In this document: one piece after another, positions 1 to 14,700 of the stretch | Position numbering within the stretch: position 1 is the first letter of the stretch | Layout of the letters: every line of letters begins with the position of its first letter | From: Ricordea florida | Taxonomy: Eukaryota > Cnidaria > Anthozoa > Corallimorpharia > Ricordeidae | Direction: 5' to 3' | NCBI GenBank assembly: GCA_949710005.1 | Contig: OX453286.1 | Coordinates: 24,085,810-24,149,809 of the forward strand | Length of the DNA: 64,000 nucleotides | Program-made: the position numbers and the translations under genes | Notes under the pieces: generated by a model | What the model was told of the DNA's origin: nothing | The model's input: the letters and a program-made list of their open reading frames with translations, nothing else | Database searches by the model: none

Positions 1-2730
1 ATACTGGGAAAGCAAATAGTTCAATAGAACAGTTATGTACCAGGGACACCCAACGACTGTTTTCCGTAAAATATCTGTTCAGAGAAACAAAAACTGATCG
101 CCAAGAATTTTCTATAGCTTGAGGAAGGCTAAAAATTTCTAGAAGACCGTTCCATTCAAGTGCAATTTTCGTGGTACATCTAATAAATTCCCTACGCTTT
201 TCTTAAGTTTAATTTTTCTCATTTTAGTCCTCAAGTTGGCCTATTTTTCTAAGAAAAAGGAAACAGAATTTTTGGATTCGAAAATGCGATGGAGAAAAGA
301 ATCAGAAAAATTCTCACTTTCGTAAAACTTAAAACTGCATCTAAAATTTTCGGGAAAGTAATACTGAGGTCATTGTAATTTCGAAAATACTCAAGTTGCC
401 CTAAGACGACCGAACAGATACAAATTTTATAGCGCCGCCTAGAATGCACTTCTAGAGATATGAAAGTACTCTGAATAGCATAAAAAGTGTTTTCAGTGCA
501 TTTCGGAGGAGAGCATCGTTGGGTTCCCCTGATGTACATTTTAAATATTCATTTAAAATATTGCTCTATTTCTGATAGACCCAAATGCGCAGGCCCAGCA
601 AGATGACATCAATGATCCCCAAAATCACGGTTTTATTTCACCACTGACGTCACAAGTTAAATAACAGGTTGGTTTTGGGATTATTGATGTCACGCAACAA
701 CTTTGGCGAGTGGGAACATGGCTGACGAATTGTTGAACAACTTACATAGTCCTAACACATAGAAGTCCTGGATGGAAAGGATGTTGGGCTTAGAAGATTA
801 TTATCTGGACAGAAACATCCGAAATTACAGTGAAATAGAGGAATGGGAAAAAGTACAGTGGTCAACCTGCCCCGTCAGTAGTGACAAGCTGTAGCTGTCG
901 AAACCATACACTCTGAATGGCGAAAGTAACAACTACGAAAAACAGGAAGCGAATAGTTCTATTTATAGATGCTTAATTATTCCCGATAAAACAATCGAAA
1001 CTACGGATGCATTGACAAAAGGTTAGAAAGTTGTGGGTCCATCTATCCCTGTGTTAGAATTTTGGATACGAAAATATGAGACGCTGTGTCAAGGCTGGGT
1101 GTAGATGGGTGACGCCCGAAAATGCGTATTTAAGGGTCTCGCTGGCGAGACAGCTATCCATCAATACAGAAACTGAAGTGACCATAGCTCTCTCGCGTCC
1201 GAGACTCCTTCCCTCGCACACGAAACTTTGTCACACGCATTCGTAACTTGGTCGCGCGCAGAGAACTTTGTCGTTCGCTTTCTTTACTCAGGCACTGGCA
1301 TTCGCGACTTCATCGCTTGCATTCGTGACTCGGTTCGCATTCGTGCATCGCCTGCAATCGCAAGTTCGTCGTTCCCTTCCTTTCCTGCATCATTCGCATT
1401 CGTAACTTTGTAGTTCGCTTTCTTCACCCACTCCATCACTTCCATTTGCGACTCCTTCGCTCGCAATCGTGCCTCCTATGTTCGAATTCTCAACTTTGTC
1501 GCTCGCATTCGCGACTTCATTGCTCTCATTCTCAACTATGTCGCTCGCATTCGCGACTTCATTGCTCTCATTCGCTACTTTGTCGCTCGCATTCGTGCAA
1601 ACTACAGTTGCATCCGCAACTTAATCTCTCGCGTTCATAATTATAAATTCACCTGTCGTCGGACTGTAGTTAATACAGAAACTCATGGACCCTGGATTGA
1701 AAGGCTAATCACCTTGACTGATTTTAATAGTTTTTCCTTGGTCTTTCACTCTCTTCTATTTTTATTTTCTTGCACCATCAACAGAACATATTTTCCAATT
1801 AACTCCAAGCGAATATAACAATAACCTAAAAGACAACTCTCGAGATTAAAAGCCCAAATGTTTAATTAACTATACTTCTCTTGGTCGACGGAAATATCTA
1901 TTACGGAGAATAAATGGGACTACTCAATAAGAAAGAACTAAGAAAAAAAATTAGGCTTTACCTTCTGTCAAGCTGTTTTTGCGGTGGCTTTTGATCCGGC
2001 TTAACTATTAAACAGCGACCGCCTGGGGCCCCAAGGGCTTTTTGCAAAATACTGACTGACATTGGCAGTATATAATATTTATGTTGCGGCTTAGCTAACG
2101 GTAATAACAAAAAAATACTAAATATTCTTTGGCATGAAATTGCTTTAACTGTGTAACGAAAAGCAATTCGATGAAAGACAAATATTACTAAAAAGACGAC
2201 AAACTATTCATCAGGCGAATTAGGGGTATTATAACAGAATAAGCTTTGAGGCCTAGTAAATAAATTTCAGATGACATGCAAACTTTTATTCAATAAAAGT
2301 TATTTTTCTGGCAAATATTTAAAATTCAGAATTTTTTGATGGACCAACAAGGACGAATAATCAATGAAAGACAATCCATATGTTAATGAGTTGCATTTCA
2401 GTCCCAAAACCGAGAAAACTAAAGAAGCATTCGGAAGGTTCTTTATCAGTTTAACCCTAATGTTAGTAACGGACTATAAAGTTCAGCTTTCGGTCGTTAA
2501 GAAAGAAAAAATTACCAAAAGAATTAAACTTGAGGATAACTGGAGAAAAAAAATTTGTGGTGCTGTCTGTGGTAGGACACCTGTGTCGACAATCAAAGAT
2601 GACGTCGATTATTCCAATTGTCACAGAAACGAGTACTGCGCATAATTTATTCAGAAGTATACAAATTTATTTCAAAGGCGTTAACAGGCAGTATTTATAC
2701 GTTAGAGAAAAGAAGAGCAGGTTGTTGAAG
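1..2730. other. Upstream non-genic stretch with a degraded reading frame
   Basis: No convincing gene is seen before the first calbindin-like exon. Around 720-1075 the + strand has short open stretches rich in charged and aromatic residues, interrupted by stops. They could be a decayed coding fragment, but no family is recognised. A low-complexity array at 1190-1625 is listed separately. The promoter and 5' UTR of the first calbindin-like gene should lie in the last part of this stretch, but I see no motif that fixes them. Confidence 0.4.
1190..1625. repeat. Degenerate GC-rich minisatellite
   Basis: Imperfect tandem copies of a short unit built on TCGCTCGCATTCGTGACTT-like words run through this stretch. 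Two neighbouring copies near 1508-1590 repeat at about 42 bp. The array opens short ORFs on both strands (rich in Ser, Arg, His, Cys), which are by-products of the repeat and not genes. Confidence 0.7.
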
Positions 2731-5700
2731 ATGTCGAACTCAGCACTAGCTCCATATACCTCTCATTTCCAAGGCAAAACCAAGCTTACCTCGTGCGAGT
2801 TTTTGAAGATATTCAAGCAGTTCGACAAGGATGGTGAGTCAAACCACAAGATCGCCTTGCCGAATCATATGTTTTTGACGAACGTAAATATATATGGTTC
2901 GCCGATTATTATCCAACGACTCGAAGAGCAATCTGAAGCCATTTCTTATATCTCGTGTTTTATCCAATTTCTGGCCACTACCACAAATTTGGGGTTAGAA
3001 AAAATGATAAACGAAAAATGTTGTTTTTTTTTTTGTTTTGTACACCAAAGGTAATCGACGTAGATTTTGAGGTTATATATTTTGGAGTTACAGCCGAGGA
3101 GCACGCGAAAGGAAATTGTACGATTTCCCGAAATTTGCGTATTAGGACGAATTCCGCCTCCTGATAAATGGTGCCGAGGTAGCATTATAGCGATATTCCA
3201 AACATGCTATAAACGTTTACATGCAGGAGGCTTTTATCATTATTTTTAATTTCAATTTTGAGGCGGCCTTTTGGGGTTTAGCGAAGTTTTGTGCGAAGCG
3301 AAGATTTTGTGTGAGAGACCTCCGAATAGCAATATCTGTTTAATATTCACAAAAACATCTTCAGATTCTGTCTGTCTGAAAGTTCCTTTCTTTGTGAGCT
3401 GCAATATCTTATGAATTCTCCTTATTTGGTCGTCTTAAAAAGGATACTTCAGTGATTAGCATAAACGACACCAAATCCGAGTTCAACAGTGACCAAACAA
3501 AAAAAAAAGAACTTACGGCGCAACACGCAGCACGGAAGTCTCTTAAAGGCTTCATCGATTCTGAATTTTTTCTAATTCGATGGGCTTCTTTTCCAATTCG
3601 CAAGTCGCTGTCTCATGCGCCCGATAAATTTACAACAATATTTGCAATGCTTATTTTTTTTCTAGAGAACAAATCTCAATTTTTTTATTTGCTTTATCGT
3701 TAAAAGAAAGAACACTCTATCAACTGTAGTTTGTATTTCTCAGAAAACTACGTTCTAAACAACGCGAGTTGTGCCTACAATTTCAACGGTTAAATTCCCA
3801 CTTCGAATCCAACAGCGTGAAAACAGCAATATGCTTTACTAATCACTTGTTATAGTATTTTCCTCCACCAGCAATACTATTAATACAATATATATTAACA
3901 GGGCGTGTTAAATCTTTCAAAAATTGTTATTTAAAATTTTCCCTATATCTGTGAATGAATATTGAATTGCTTTACGTTAATCGCGAGGTGAAATATTGTT
4001 TTTCGTTTTGTTAATTTGTTATTCTAACCACGCCTTTTTCTTTGCATTTCAAATCATTTCTGGCTTGGCGAAGTGTTAGGGCAGAAACTTCGTTCAAAGA
4101 CATGCGAAACTTAATTTTTGTTAATGCTGTACTGATGCTATCTCATTAAAACTGAAACCGTTTGAAGAAGTATTCTTGACTTAAAAAATACACTCAATTC
4201 ACTGCTGGTTAAAAATATTGAATTCCCTGTCGTAGTCGAAGATACGAGGAAAAAATAAAAAATAATAAATAATAAAAATAATAACGAAGGTGAAGAAAGT
4301 TAAAAAGATGCAAATATTACCAGAGTTTTAGAAACATTATGCACTCTTGGGCGATCGGTTGCAGACATTTTGTTAGCTTCTTATTGGTCATGGTTACCTG
4401 ATCTATTTTCCTAAACTGAATTTTGGCCGTAATATCAACTACTAGAACATCAATTAAGTGAACATTTTATTCAAACGTAGTAGCAGAGGTATTGGTTTTG
4501 AAAGTTCTCCCGCTGTTAGGACATATTTTCAAATGTTTTGGCTCTATTCTACTTCCTTTATACGTATTTCGCATATGTGAGCTTCTTGGACTTGCAGTGA
4601 ACGCTACGACAGGTGTTGCTCTGCAAATATACTCAAATAAGTTATTATACAGAATGGTTCATAATTAAAATACATGAATGATGTATCAAGTCTGTCTCAC
4701 AATTATAAACAGCTGGAATTAAACAGCGTTCACATTTAGCAGAAAATGCAGCAACGTTTCCACAGATGTGAAATGCCAGAAGGAATTTTTCTGGTGTTTT
4801 CTCTGGTTTTCGTTGTGTTTTTGCTTTACTGTATCTCATTTTTGGATAGGAAACGGTTTTATTGAGGAAGGCGAACTAGATGATTTTCTGGAGGCTCTTT
4901 GGAAAGAAAACAAAGCGGAGGTAAACAGTATAAAACTGGGAACGCATTTCTTCTTCATTCATTATTAATAAGATGGTTACAAGATGCGGATCTGAAAGGT
5001 TCTCTCTCATTATGCACTGACAACGCCCTGCAGAGTGGCATTCACTACCCAGATCAGAGTGGCAATTCTCTTCAGCGACTGCCATAAATTTAATTTTAAG
5101 TTCGTTTGGAGAATTTGGTGTCTGATCAATTAGTGATGTCTGAGTTGATCATTTCTGTTATTTTCATTAACGGTTAGCCATACATTGCTTTGCTCCTGTG
5201 TGGAGAATTTCCATGCTGATCACTTTTGGGAGTGAAAGGGTTAATATGGCCTCCTGATGTCAATCATTTATATCATTAACACGTCAACATGTCAGCTTAT
5301 TAATTGTCCAATTATTCTCCGTAGTCAGTCAATTTAAAACCACTCCAACGCCACCACTTCGCAGGAGATCTAAAAAGCTCTCTCGCGCTCAGTTTGGCTG
5401 TTTTGCTGTTCGTAGTGTCTGGTTTACCCCGTTACTATGGGAACGGTCCGCATAGCCTCATTTTCTTTAATCGCCCTCGTAGAATTTAAACTTCTCAATA
5501 CTAACTAAAACGAAAACGAAACTAAAAGACATGAAAACTCTAAAACCGGTCGTTTTGGTACGTTTCTTTGCCGTTCTCTGCAAAACAATAACACGAAGTG
5601 ACTATTTTACAAGTTTGACAAGAGTATCCAACGGCAAATTTCCTCAAAACAATTTGGGATAACTGAAAGTTCTAACAGCTGAAAAATACCACAGTTGAAA

Positions 5701-8700
5701 TGGAAAAGGAAACAAAATGAAACGAGCCAGTCGCCAAGAGGTTTAATTTTCCTCAGTTTTGTCTTGGCGTCCCTCTAATGCGCTCGTGGGAATTCCCTCG
5801 CACTGTTCTCGCGGTTGATGGTGCCGGATTAATAGAAAATTAATACTCATGATTAACTTTTGATCCTTGGTTATCTTAAGAGCGAGTTGAGCATTGAGGA
5901 GATGAAGGATAAGATTATGAAGACATACGACACAAACTATGACAAAAAAATTGACTTGGAAGAGGTATGCATTCATTCGATTTTTTCAATATACTTTTGT
6001 TACCAGGTATTCTCCCACTTAACAGTCCAGGGCTATGAAAATGTCTTCTTTTCGGCATACAAATAGTTCCTCATTACTAAAGTTTTCGCTTCTCTACCTA
6101 AGCAATTAAGGCGAGGTTTCCATTAAAAGGACATCTCCCCGGATTCGCCACGTTACAAGCGAATTGATAGAAATCCGAAAGAAACAAGGTTGGCGCATGG
6201 GTGAGAGCACTCGCTATCCACCTCCGTAAACCCGGGTTCGATTCCCCCGGTCTCACGTGGGTTAGCCTACGTAGCAAGCGTTTCCGTGTGGTTTTTGAGC
6301 GCTTGAAAGCCGATTTCCGAAATTTGGAAGCGCGCCGAATAGTGTAAGAGGAAAAGATAGATCTCGCCCTATTCTGCGCGTTTCCAAAATTTCAGAAATC
6401 GGCTTTCAAGCGCTCAAAAACCACAACGAAGTGCTTGCTACCCAGGCTACATGTGGGTCGAGTTTGTTGTTGGTTCTCAGTCTCCCGACGATTTTCCTCT
6501 CCCCATAAAAAAAAGCACCTGCCAATTTCTATTCGATGCGGGAATTTGATGTGGTTGCCCTGCCTGACATGTACACCGGCGAAAGCTAAATAAATTCAAA
6601 ATCTCGTATAATAAAAAATAAATACGCAGTTCTTCACACCCTTCATTTCACTTGACCGTTATATTTTCGCAAGCTTTGTCCCGCTTGGGAGGGTATGGGT
6701 GTATCTCCGTCTCACTGGAAGTTCACTGTGAGTGTAAATTTCACCGGGTTTAATGCACTTCTTCATTTTATACAAAAGTATAGTGAAATCGGATTGGTTG
6801 TTGCTAAGCGAGGACAGAATAAAGTTCATTCAACGTCACGCCAATCATACAATCAATTAACTTTTCTAAGCTAATGTTACTATGGAAACGTCACGCAAGT
6901 AATCACGCAAACAAACTAGATTGCTTCTATGTTTGTTCTGTAGACAGTATTAATTGCGAATTTTAAATTGTCTTTTCCTATTTTGCCCGCCTCGCATAGC
7001 CCTCGCTAATTACCTTAGTTCTGATTGGCTACCCGCGTAAGCAAGATGGGTCTATCTTGCTCGCTCGGGATTTCCCGCACTGTCCCGCGAAACGAAGCAA
7101 AACAAAATAGCCTTATAATAAATCCCTTATTAACCAAGCACGTCCGGTCAAAATGGCTGGATATTACAGTTATCTTGACCTCACGCTTGATCGATATCAA
7201 ATATCTTACAAGGCAAAAAAATACGAAGAAAGAATACAAAAATAGAACAGTTTAAAAAGACTTCACTATTATTCGCTCTTATAAAACACAAACGGATACC
7301 TGTCTCAATTTGATTTTTAACTGCACACACTATCCTTTGATGTTATTTCTGTGTAGCTCGCCAGAATCCTTCCAACTGAGGAGAATTTCTTGGCCCAGTT
7401 TCAGTGTAAAGTGTTCCTGACTAGCGTGGACTTCTTCAAGGTTTGCCAAAGATCATTCCACAGTGCTGTAGTTTGCATTAATATTTAATCTTCATTCAAT
7501 GTACTAAATCCATGCGCGTGATTGGCTAAACTCAATCACGTGATTTTGTGATTCGTCACGTCATCACCTAGTAACCGTGCACTAATGAGAATACATCATG
7601 CCATCACACAACGGCTGGCATCAAAATGGCCGTTTTGTATTTCATTGAACTCGAAATTGTCAATACTGCACTCAGCTTCGCTTCGTGCAGTATTGACAAT
7701 TTCTCGTTCATTTTACAGCCAGCGCGTGCGTGTAGTTGTAAACAAACCACTCATCTCAGTCTCTAACCCGTAATTAATACTCTACTTCCCGCGACATTGA
7801 CCAGACTTTAATAATAAACATGCAAATATTTCACCACGCTGATTGGCAGACAAAACGTCAATTCATCCCAGTGCAGAAAGTTGAAATTGAGTGCAAAGAG
7901 TTGGACAGTTAAGTGCATAAATTTGAAATTATATTTTGCAAGTACATTATCAACAAGTAATCAAATGTTTTTGAGGGCAATTTGGAATAAATAAGCACTC
8001 GAAATTTTTCACAACAAATTACACTCGCCCTATTGGCTCGTAAAAGTTGTTTTCCTTATGTATATTGACTCCAATGCACTCCAAATCATTGTTTTCCTAT
8101 ACAGATAACACAATATTTTCCCGCGTTTTTCACATTTTCCCACGTTTTTCATAGGTGTGGCACCATTATGACTCTGACCGTTCAGGTTTTATTGAGAGTG
8201 AAGAACTTCAGGTAAGAGGGATCCAAATATGACCACTCCAGAGGTGACCTAAAAACCTTACAATTGCAGCAATACTGGAATGTGTTCTATCAGGGATAAG
8301 AAAAAATCTACTAGTATACTAATGCAAATACTGCAAGCTGATTGGCTGAGCTACTACACACTATTTAAACAATAGAGTGTTTCTATCGAGGAACTATCGG
8401 CTGATAGTTGCCCCGCGGAAATTTGATGTTCTTAAAACAAATATTTGCCCGAGAAGCGAAGCTTCGAGGGCAAATATGCTAGTTTTAAGAACATCAAATT
8501 TCCAAGGGGCAACTATCGGACCGATAGTTCCGAGACAGAAACACTCTATTGTCTTTATTGTTCACCACTAAATTTTCTTTCGCGCGCCAGTTGAAAAACA
8601 GTCAAAACCCACTAAATGCATATCAATCAAATATTTATCCATACGCACAGCCTGAAATTTCAATAATTCACAACGTACATTGCCTAAAAATATACGGTAT

Positions 8701-11700
8701 AACTGTCAGAAAATCCACATTTCCACGGACGGGCACTATCCATCCGGGTATTTTCCTCGGAAGGGCACTATGCGCTGATAGTGTGTCTCCGCGGACGAAC
8801 ACTATCGCGTCACATGATCAATTCAAACCAATAAGAATCGGAGAAAATTTAGTGGTGAACTATAATAGCCATTAGAGTGCAGCACTTGGTTGAAGATGGC
8901 GACGTCTTCGCGCTTTAGCGAAGTTTCACAGGAAGATTTAGTATTTTTGTATTTTTTTCACGGACACATGATTCATTTATTATGATTTTTACTACAACAA
9001 TAAGATTATTCGCTCTTGATTTCTATTTGAACAATAGAGTGTTTCTGTCGAGAAATTATCGGCTGATAGTTGCCCCGCCGAACTTGATGTTCTTACAACA
9101 AGTGTCTGCCTGAGAAGCTAAACTTCGAGGGCAAATATGCTAGTTTTAAGAACATCAAATTTCCAAGGGGCAACTATCGGACCGATAGTTCCGAGACATA
9201 AACACTCTATTGTCTTTATTGTTCACCACTAAATTTTCTTCCGCGCGCCAGTTGAAAAACAGTGAAAACCCATTAAATGCAGATCAAATCAAATATTTAT
9301 TCATGCGTACCTTATTTTTGGGGGGATACAACCTCATTGACAAGGATAGACACATCTTCGTATTAGAATTTTCACGGACGAGTACTATCCATCCGGGTAT
9401 TTTCCTCGGAAGGGCGCTATGAGCCGACAGTGTCTCTCCGCGGACGAACACCATAGCATCACGTGATCAAAAAAATTTGGGGAGAATTTAAGAAAATGTG
9501 GAGGTGAACAAGAAGAGGTGATAGTTGATTCGGCCTTGGGCTACATCAACCATCACTCCATAGAAAACTTGTGCTCAATCTATAAAGCCCTGGGCTAAAC
9601 ATACCGTGAAAAAATAATAGGCTCCTGACAATTTCCCGAGCCAAGTGAAACGAACAATCCTAATTTTTTAAAAAGAAGTTTGAAGGAATGATTTAAGGCA
9701 AATAGATAACAGTATTTAAATCGATCCTTAATAACTAATCCCCCCCCCCCAAAAAAAAAAAAAGATATATATATATTTACTGAGCTTTTCCACGAATTTC
9801 TATTATTCTATTATTTACTCTAGCATATAACTTTCAACTGATTTTTTTTTTTTTTTGGGGGGGGGGCATAGGCCTTTTTGACCGACTTGCTGGATCGCGA
9901 TGGACGAACACTATCTCGTCAAACAATTGAAGATTATTCCAATGCCATGGTAAGTGGATATTCGCGAAATCCTCACTTCTACAGAGCAGAGTTATTGAAT
10001 GTAGTGAGATCCTTATAAAGGAACCTTTTCATCATACCACAGTCTATTCTCCTTACCGTCCCCACCCTGCTCGCAAGATCATGATACCCTCTCCACCTTG
10101 TTTATCACTATTGCCAATTGACAGTTCCTTACCCTCCCTTCCCTCCTGACCTTCAGACGGCCTGTTTGCCTATCTATTTTGTAGGATTCATTTATCGTTT
10201 TTCTCGTGTTTTTTTCTTTTGCATAGCTGGCATTGTTTGACAGAAACAAAGACGGCAAATTGTCACTGTCGGAAATGTCAAAGTAAGTTTTGTTAAAAAA
10301 ATATTACAGCAAAATTAACAATGTTGCATTTGTAAAAGGTCTACAAGAACCGTACTTTCGAACTTACTTTCCGAGGCCGAATCGACGTTACACTGATTTC
10401 GAAACGTATTTCCGTTGTTGGAATCATGTGTTTAAATTACCTTTAACATTGTTACTCCCAAGTTCGGAGCAGCAACAATTGAGTACCATACTTTTTGCTA
10501 CAAATAAACCGAGAATTTGGTATTGGGTCATCTCATTATCTTTGAGTTGATCGTCTTGTTCAATTCTCATAGTCAGTTTGTTTTGCAGTGTAGTGTTGTC
10601 GAAAGGAGAAGTTCAGTGTTGATCACTTGAGGAAGTGCAGGGGCGTAGCTAAGGGGGTCCTGGGGTGCCGTGACCCCCCCCCCACCCCCCTTTGTGAGAT
10701 AATTGTCTTATTTCCCTAGAATTTAGATGGCAAACACACGCGAATCCGAAGAATCAACCTGCAATAAATCTTTTCTAGTGGTGGTACCCTGGGCGTGACA
10801 TAGTGCGACCCCCACCCCCCCTCTTTGAAAAATCCTAGCTACTCCCCTAAAGGGTTAAGTTCATAGTAAACCACATTTCAGTGTTACTTATTGCTGTTTC
10901 CGTATGTTTTAACGTGTATGCCTCTAAGTATTCAGTTTTTTGCTGCCATCCTGTACATAACAATCATTGACTGTTCCATCACGACCTATATATAGTATAA
11001 AAGTTCACCACTAAATTTTCTCCGATTCTTATTGGATTAAATCGATCAAATGACGCGATAGTATTCGTCCGCGGAGAGACACTATCAGCCCTTATAGTTT
11101 ACCACTAAATTTTCTCCGATTCTTACTGGATTAAATTGATCAAATGACGCGATAGTGTTCATCCAAGGAGAGACAGATCAGCCCATAATGCCCTTCCGAG
11201 GAAAATGCCCGGATGGAAATGCCCGTGGAAATGTGAATTTTCGGACAGTTATACCGTATATTTTTAGCCAATGTACGTTGCGAATTATTGAAATTACAGG
11301 CTGTGCGCATGGATAAATATTTGATTTGATCTGCATTTAGTAGGTTTCGGCTGTTTTTTTCAACTGGCGCGCGGAAGAAAATTTAGTGGTGAACAATAAA
11401 GACAATAGAGTGTTTATGTGTCGGAACTATCGGTCCGATAGTTGCCCTTTGGAAATGTGATGTTCTTAAAACTAGCATATTTGCCCTCGAAGTTTCGCTT
11501 CTCTGGCAATTCTGCTTTATGAACGTCAGATTTCCGCGGGGCAACTATCAGCCGATAGTTCTTCGAAAGAAACACTCTATTGTTAAAACAGAGACAACGT
11601 TTTCTATTTTCCCTTAAAGAAAAACAAAAAAGCATAGATGACAAAGTTCAAGTTATGCAGCACTACAGGACTACCCACGCGTACGCACTGCGTACCTATT

Positions 11701-14700
11701 TTTTTTTGTGTGTGTTTTTTTTTTTCAAAAAGCTGCCTTAACTAAACTACCAACTTGCTATATCACTTTAATAAATATCAATTTTTTTTATTGTGTTGAA
11801 TTCTAGGCTTCTTCCCGTTGAGGAAAACATTCTGCTTGGATTTGAGGTGAGCTTGCATGGAGCATTTATTCATACGTCTTTATTTTCCGTTGGTGGTTAT
11901 TAAATATTTTGTTCTCTCTTTTAAGCGTGAAAACATGACAGAGGAAAAATTTAACGAGTTATGGCTGAAGTATGATCAGGTACGTGTTTTGAAAACTGTG
12001 CCGTTGCGTGACACTAGCGTAATTAGATGTGATTGAATAATTAATAAGGCGTGACACGAAGCTCCTTGCGGGATTTGTACAGGCCCCGAAATGATCCCGA
12101 CCCTGAAATGATCCCCAACCCTGAAATGATCCCCAAATTTACCCTGAAATGATCCCGACCCCGAACTGATCCCCACATTTTCTCACGCTGACCCCGAAAT
12201 GATCCCCAGGTAATTTTTGGAATGGCGTTTAAACACGGGAACGTGGATTCCTCGATAATATTTAAAGGGAAACTGATGCCATAATTAAATATAGAAAAAG
12301 TAGGGAAAGACAGAGCGAATTGAATTCTAGTTAATTTAATTCTAATAGGCATGTTTTGGAAGTACACCCGCAGCAATAAGAACTGCTTTCTGAGTGTTCT
12401 CTGTTGATATGTCGTAATCACGTCATCCTCTTTTTGTTTTCTCAAAAGAGGTTTCGTGTGACTGTTAACATCTGATAACACTTGATAACAGTGTCTCGTT
12501 CCAGCCTTCTTTGTTCTTACCACCATTCATTTAATGCAATGTCGCGAGCCGTGTGGTTTTCAGTTTCTGTCGTGTGTTTTATAAAGCGTTATTTCGGGAA
12601 AAGACGATAAGCCTTCTGTTACAATTCTATTCTTTTCTGTCTGAGGCACGATCTAGTTGGAAGTTATAAATACCCATTAAGAATTAAAATCGTTCCGGTT
12701 ATAGTGACACTTCACGAGAATGATTATATTTATTTATTACCTCAGTTTATATATTTCATTTATGACATTATCTGCAAGAGAAACAAAAAACACTCAAATG
12801 CAAATAGGGTGTCAGCATGGAAGAACCTAATCCCCAGGCCTAGGTAAACCTGACCTCCGATCTTTTGGAAAGATTATTATTATAGAGGAATCCACGTTCC
12901 CGTGTTTAAACGCCATTCCAAAACTTACCGGGGATCATTTCGGAGTCAGCGTGAGAAAATGTGGGGATCATTTCGGGGTCGGGATCATTTCAGGGTAACT
13001 TTGAGGATCATTTCGGGGTTGGGGATCATTTCAGGCTCGGGATCATTTCGGGGGCTGTACAGATTCAAGTTTTATTGTCCGTGATGTTAGCAGGCGCGGA
13101 TCTAGGGGAGGAGCATTGTGTGCACATGCACCTCCATCGGTTCCCAAGAAAATTTTTATAACTCTGCTAAAATCGCCAAAAAGGCCTGAAACCGCTAACA
13201 GAAAACAACAAAACACAAATAACACTACGCCGAGGTTAGAGTTTATTTGCTTTATTACTTACGGAGTTATATAGTCGACAACAGCCTAAATTCCCATACT
13301 ACTTTTCATTGTTAAAAAAAGTTAAGAATTTATTTTCTTGGCTAGAACTTTTTCTACGGTTAACATTTTTACGGCTAACGGTTAAAATTTTCCAATTTCT
13401 ACACCAGACGGCTAAATTTTTGGCCCGTTTTACGGCTAACGGTTAACCTCATTGAGATCCTCTTCTTCGTCGATTTGAGTGTATCGCGACAGGGCCTTGA
13501 TAGGGTCATGATAACACCCTGATTGTACAAGATATTTTGCAATCGCATTTCAGATTTACTTGCTTAAAGGTTCAGTTCTCCTTTAATGTTGTACTTCTCG
13601 GTTCTGTTGTTTTTTGTTGTAGGACGGCAATGGATTTATTGCTGATGCAGAACTCGATACCCTCATTCACGATATGATTCAGGTTTGTAATCCCTTTCTT
13701 CCACTTACAACCAATTTTCGAAAATTTCGGTTAGGATGCAAATAAAACTCGACCCCCCGGGAGGGGGTACTCCCATATATGGGCTATATAGGTATGTGCC
13801 ACGGGATAGGGTATGGTTTTTGAGGTTCTCGATCCTTAAATAGGGTATCGTTTTTGCCCATGTTGGCATAGTGTTCCCGGTGTGATCCTTAGCTAGGGTT
13901 CCTAAATTGTAAACTATGCTTGATGCTAACTTTCAGTAATTCCAGTAATCATACAGAGACGACATTCAAATTATGTTTAGTTTTTGTTTTTCCCTTGAAT
14001 AGGGTGCCATTTTCCGGGTTTGGGTCTTTTATATCAATTTTCGTTTGCTTCATCTTTAGATAGGGTCAGGGTTTAAGACCCTTCGCGGCACATAACTATC
14101 TGAAATTTATGAGAGTAACCCCCCTGGAAATTTTGAATAGGCATTTCAGTTTTCCGCTAAGGGGCAATTCCGAAAGGAAATTCTTGTCTCATTTACCGTT
14201 TCGCACCTTCTCCACCAAAACAAAGCTCTCACAGCCACTACAATTCCCGGCCGTAGTGTTTCTCCGAACTGAATAAGCTACTTGAATATTAATTCCTATA
14301 ATATTTTCAAGCTGATCAGGCACTGCTCCAGTTGAGCTGTTTCATTGTTTTCAGTAAAAGGGCGAAGTTTAAGTACGCCGATTTCGGTGGAAGATAAAAC
14401 AGTTAGAACACGACAGCGACTTGCGGTAATAATCACGTTGTTTCGGTGCTCGTGCCAGGCAATCACTAAAATCGCTTAACAAACATAATTCTGACTAAAA
14501 TAAAGTGATATGGCAATCAGAAAGCCGCTCTCTATTTGGCATGAAGTCCTTACTCAGAAATAGTTACGGTCAATTATCGACATATATTGAGGTGCGCCAG
14601 TGCGTGTTGTATAATCACAAATAAATATAGTTATGATATAAAAATTTCACTAAGAGGAGAAATAAAAGAATTTATAATCTTTTCTCTGTTTGTGCTTTAC

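Noticed and set aside
720..1075. Possible decayed protein-coding fragment
   Set aside because: Stops interrupt every frame and no family could be named.
2530..3054. 174-aa ORF as a single-exon gene
   Set aside because: Only 2731-2833 continues into the EF-hand gene in the proper frame; the rest is 5' flank and intron read-through.
12041..12526. 161-aa - strand ORF
   Set aside because: Its C-terminal half is the subrepeat arm of a TIR element and the rest has no domain; it lies in an intron.
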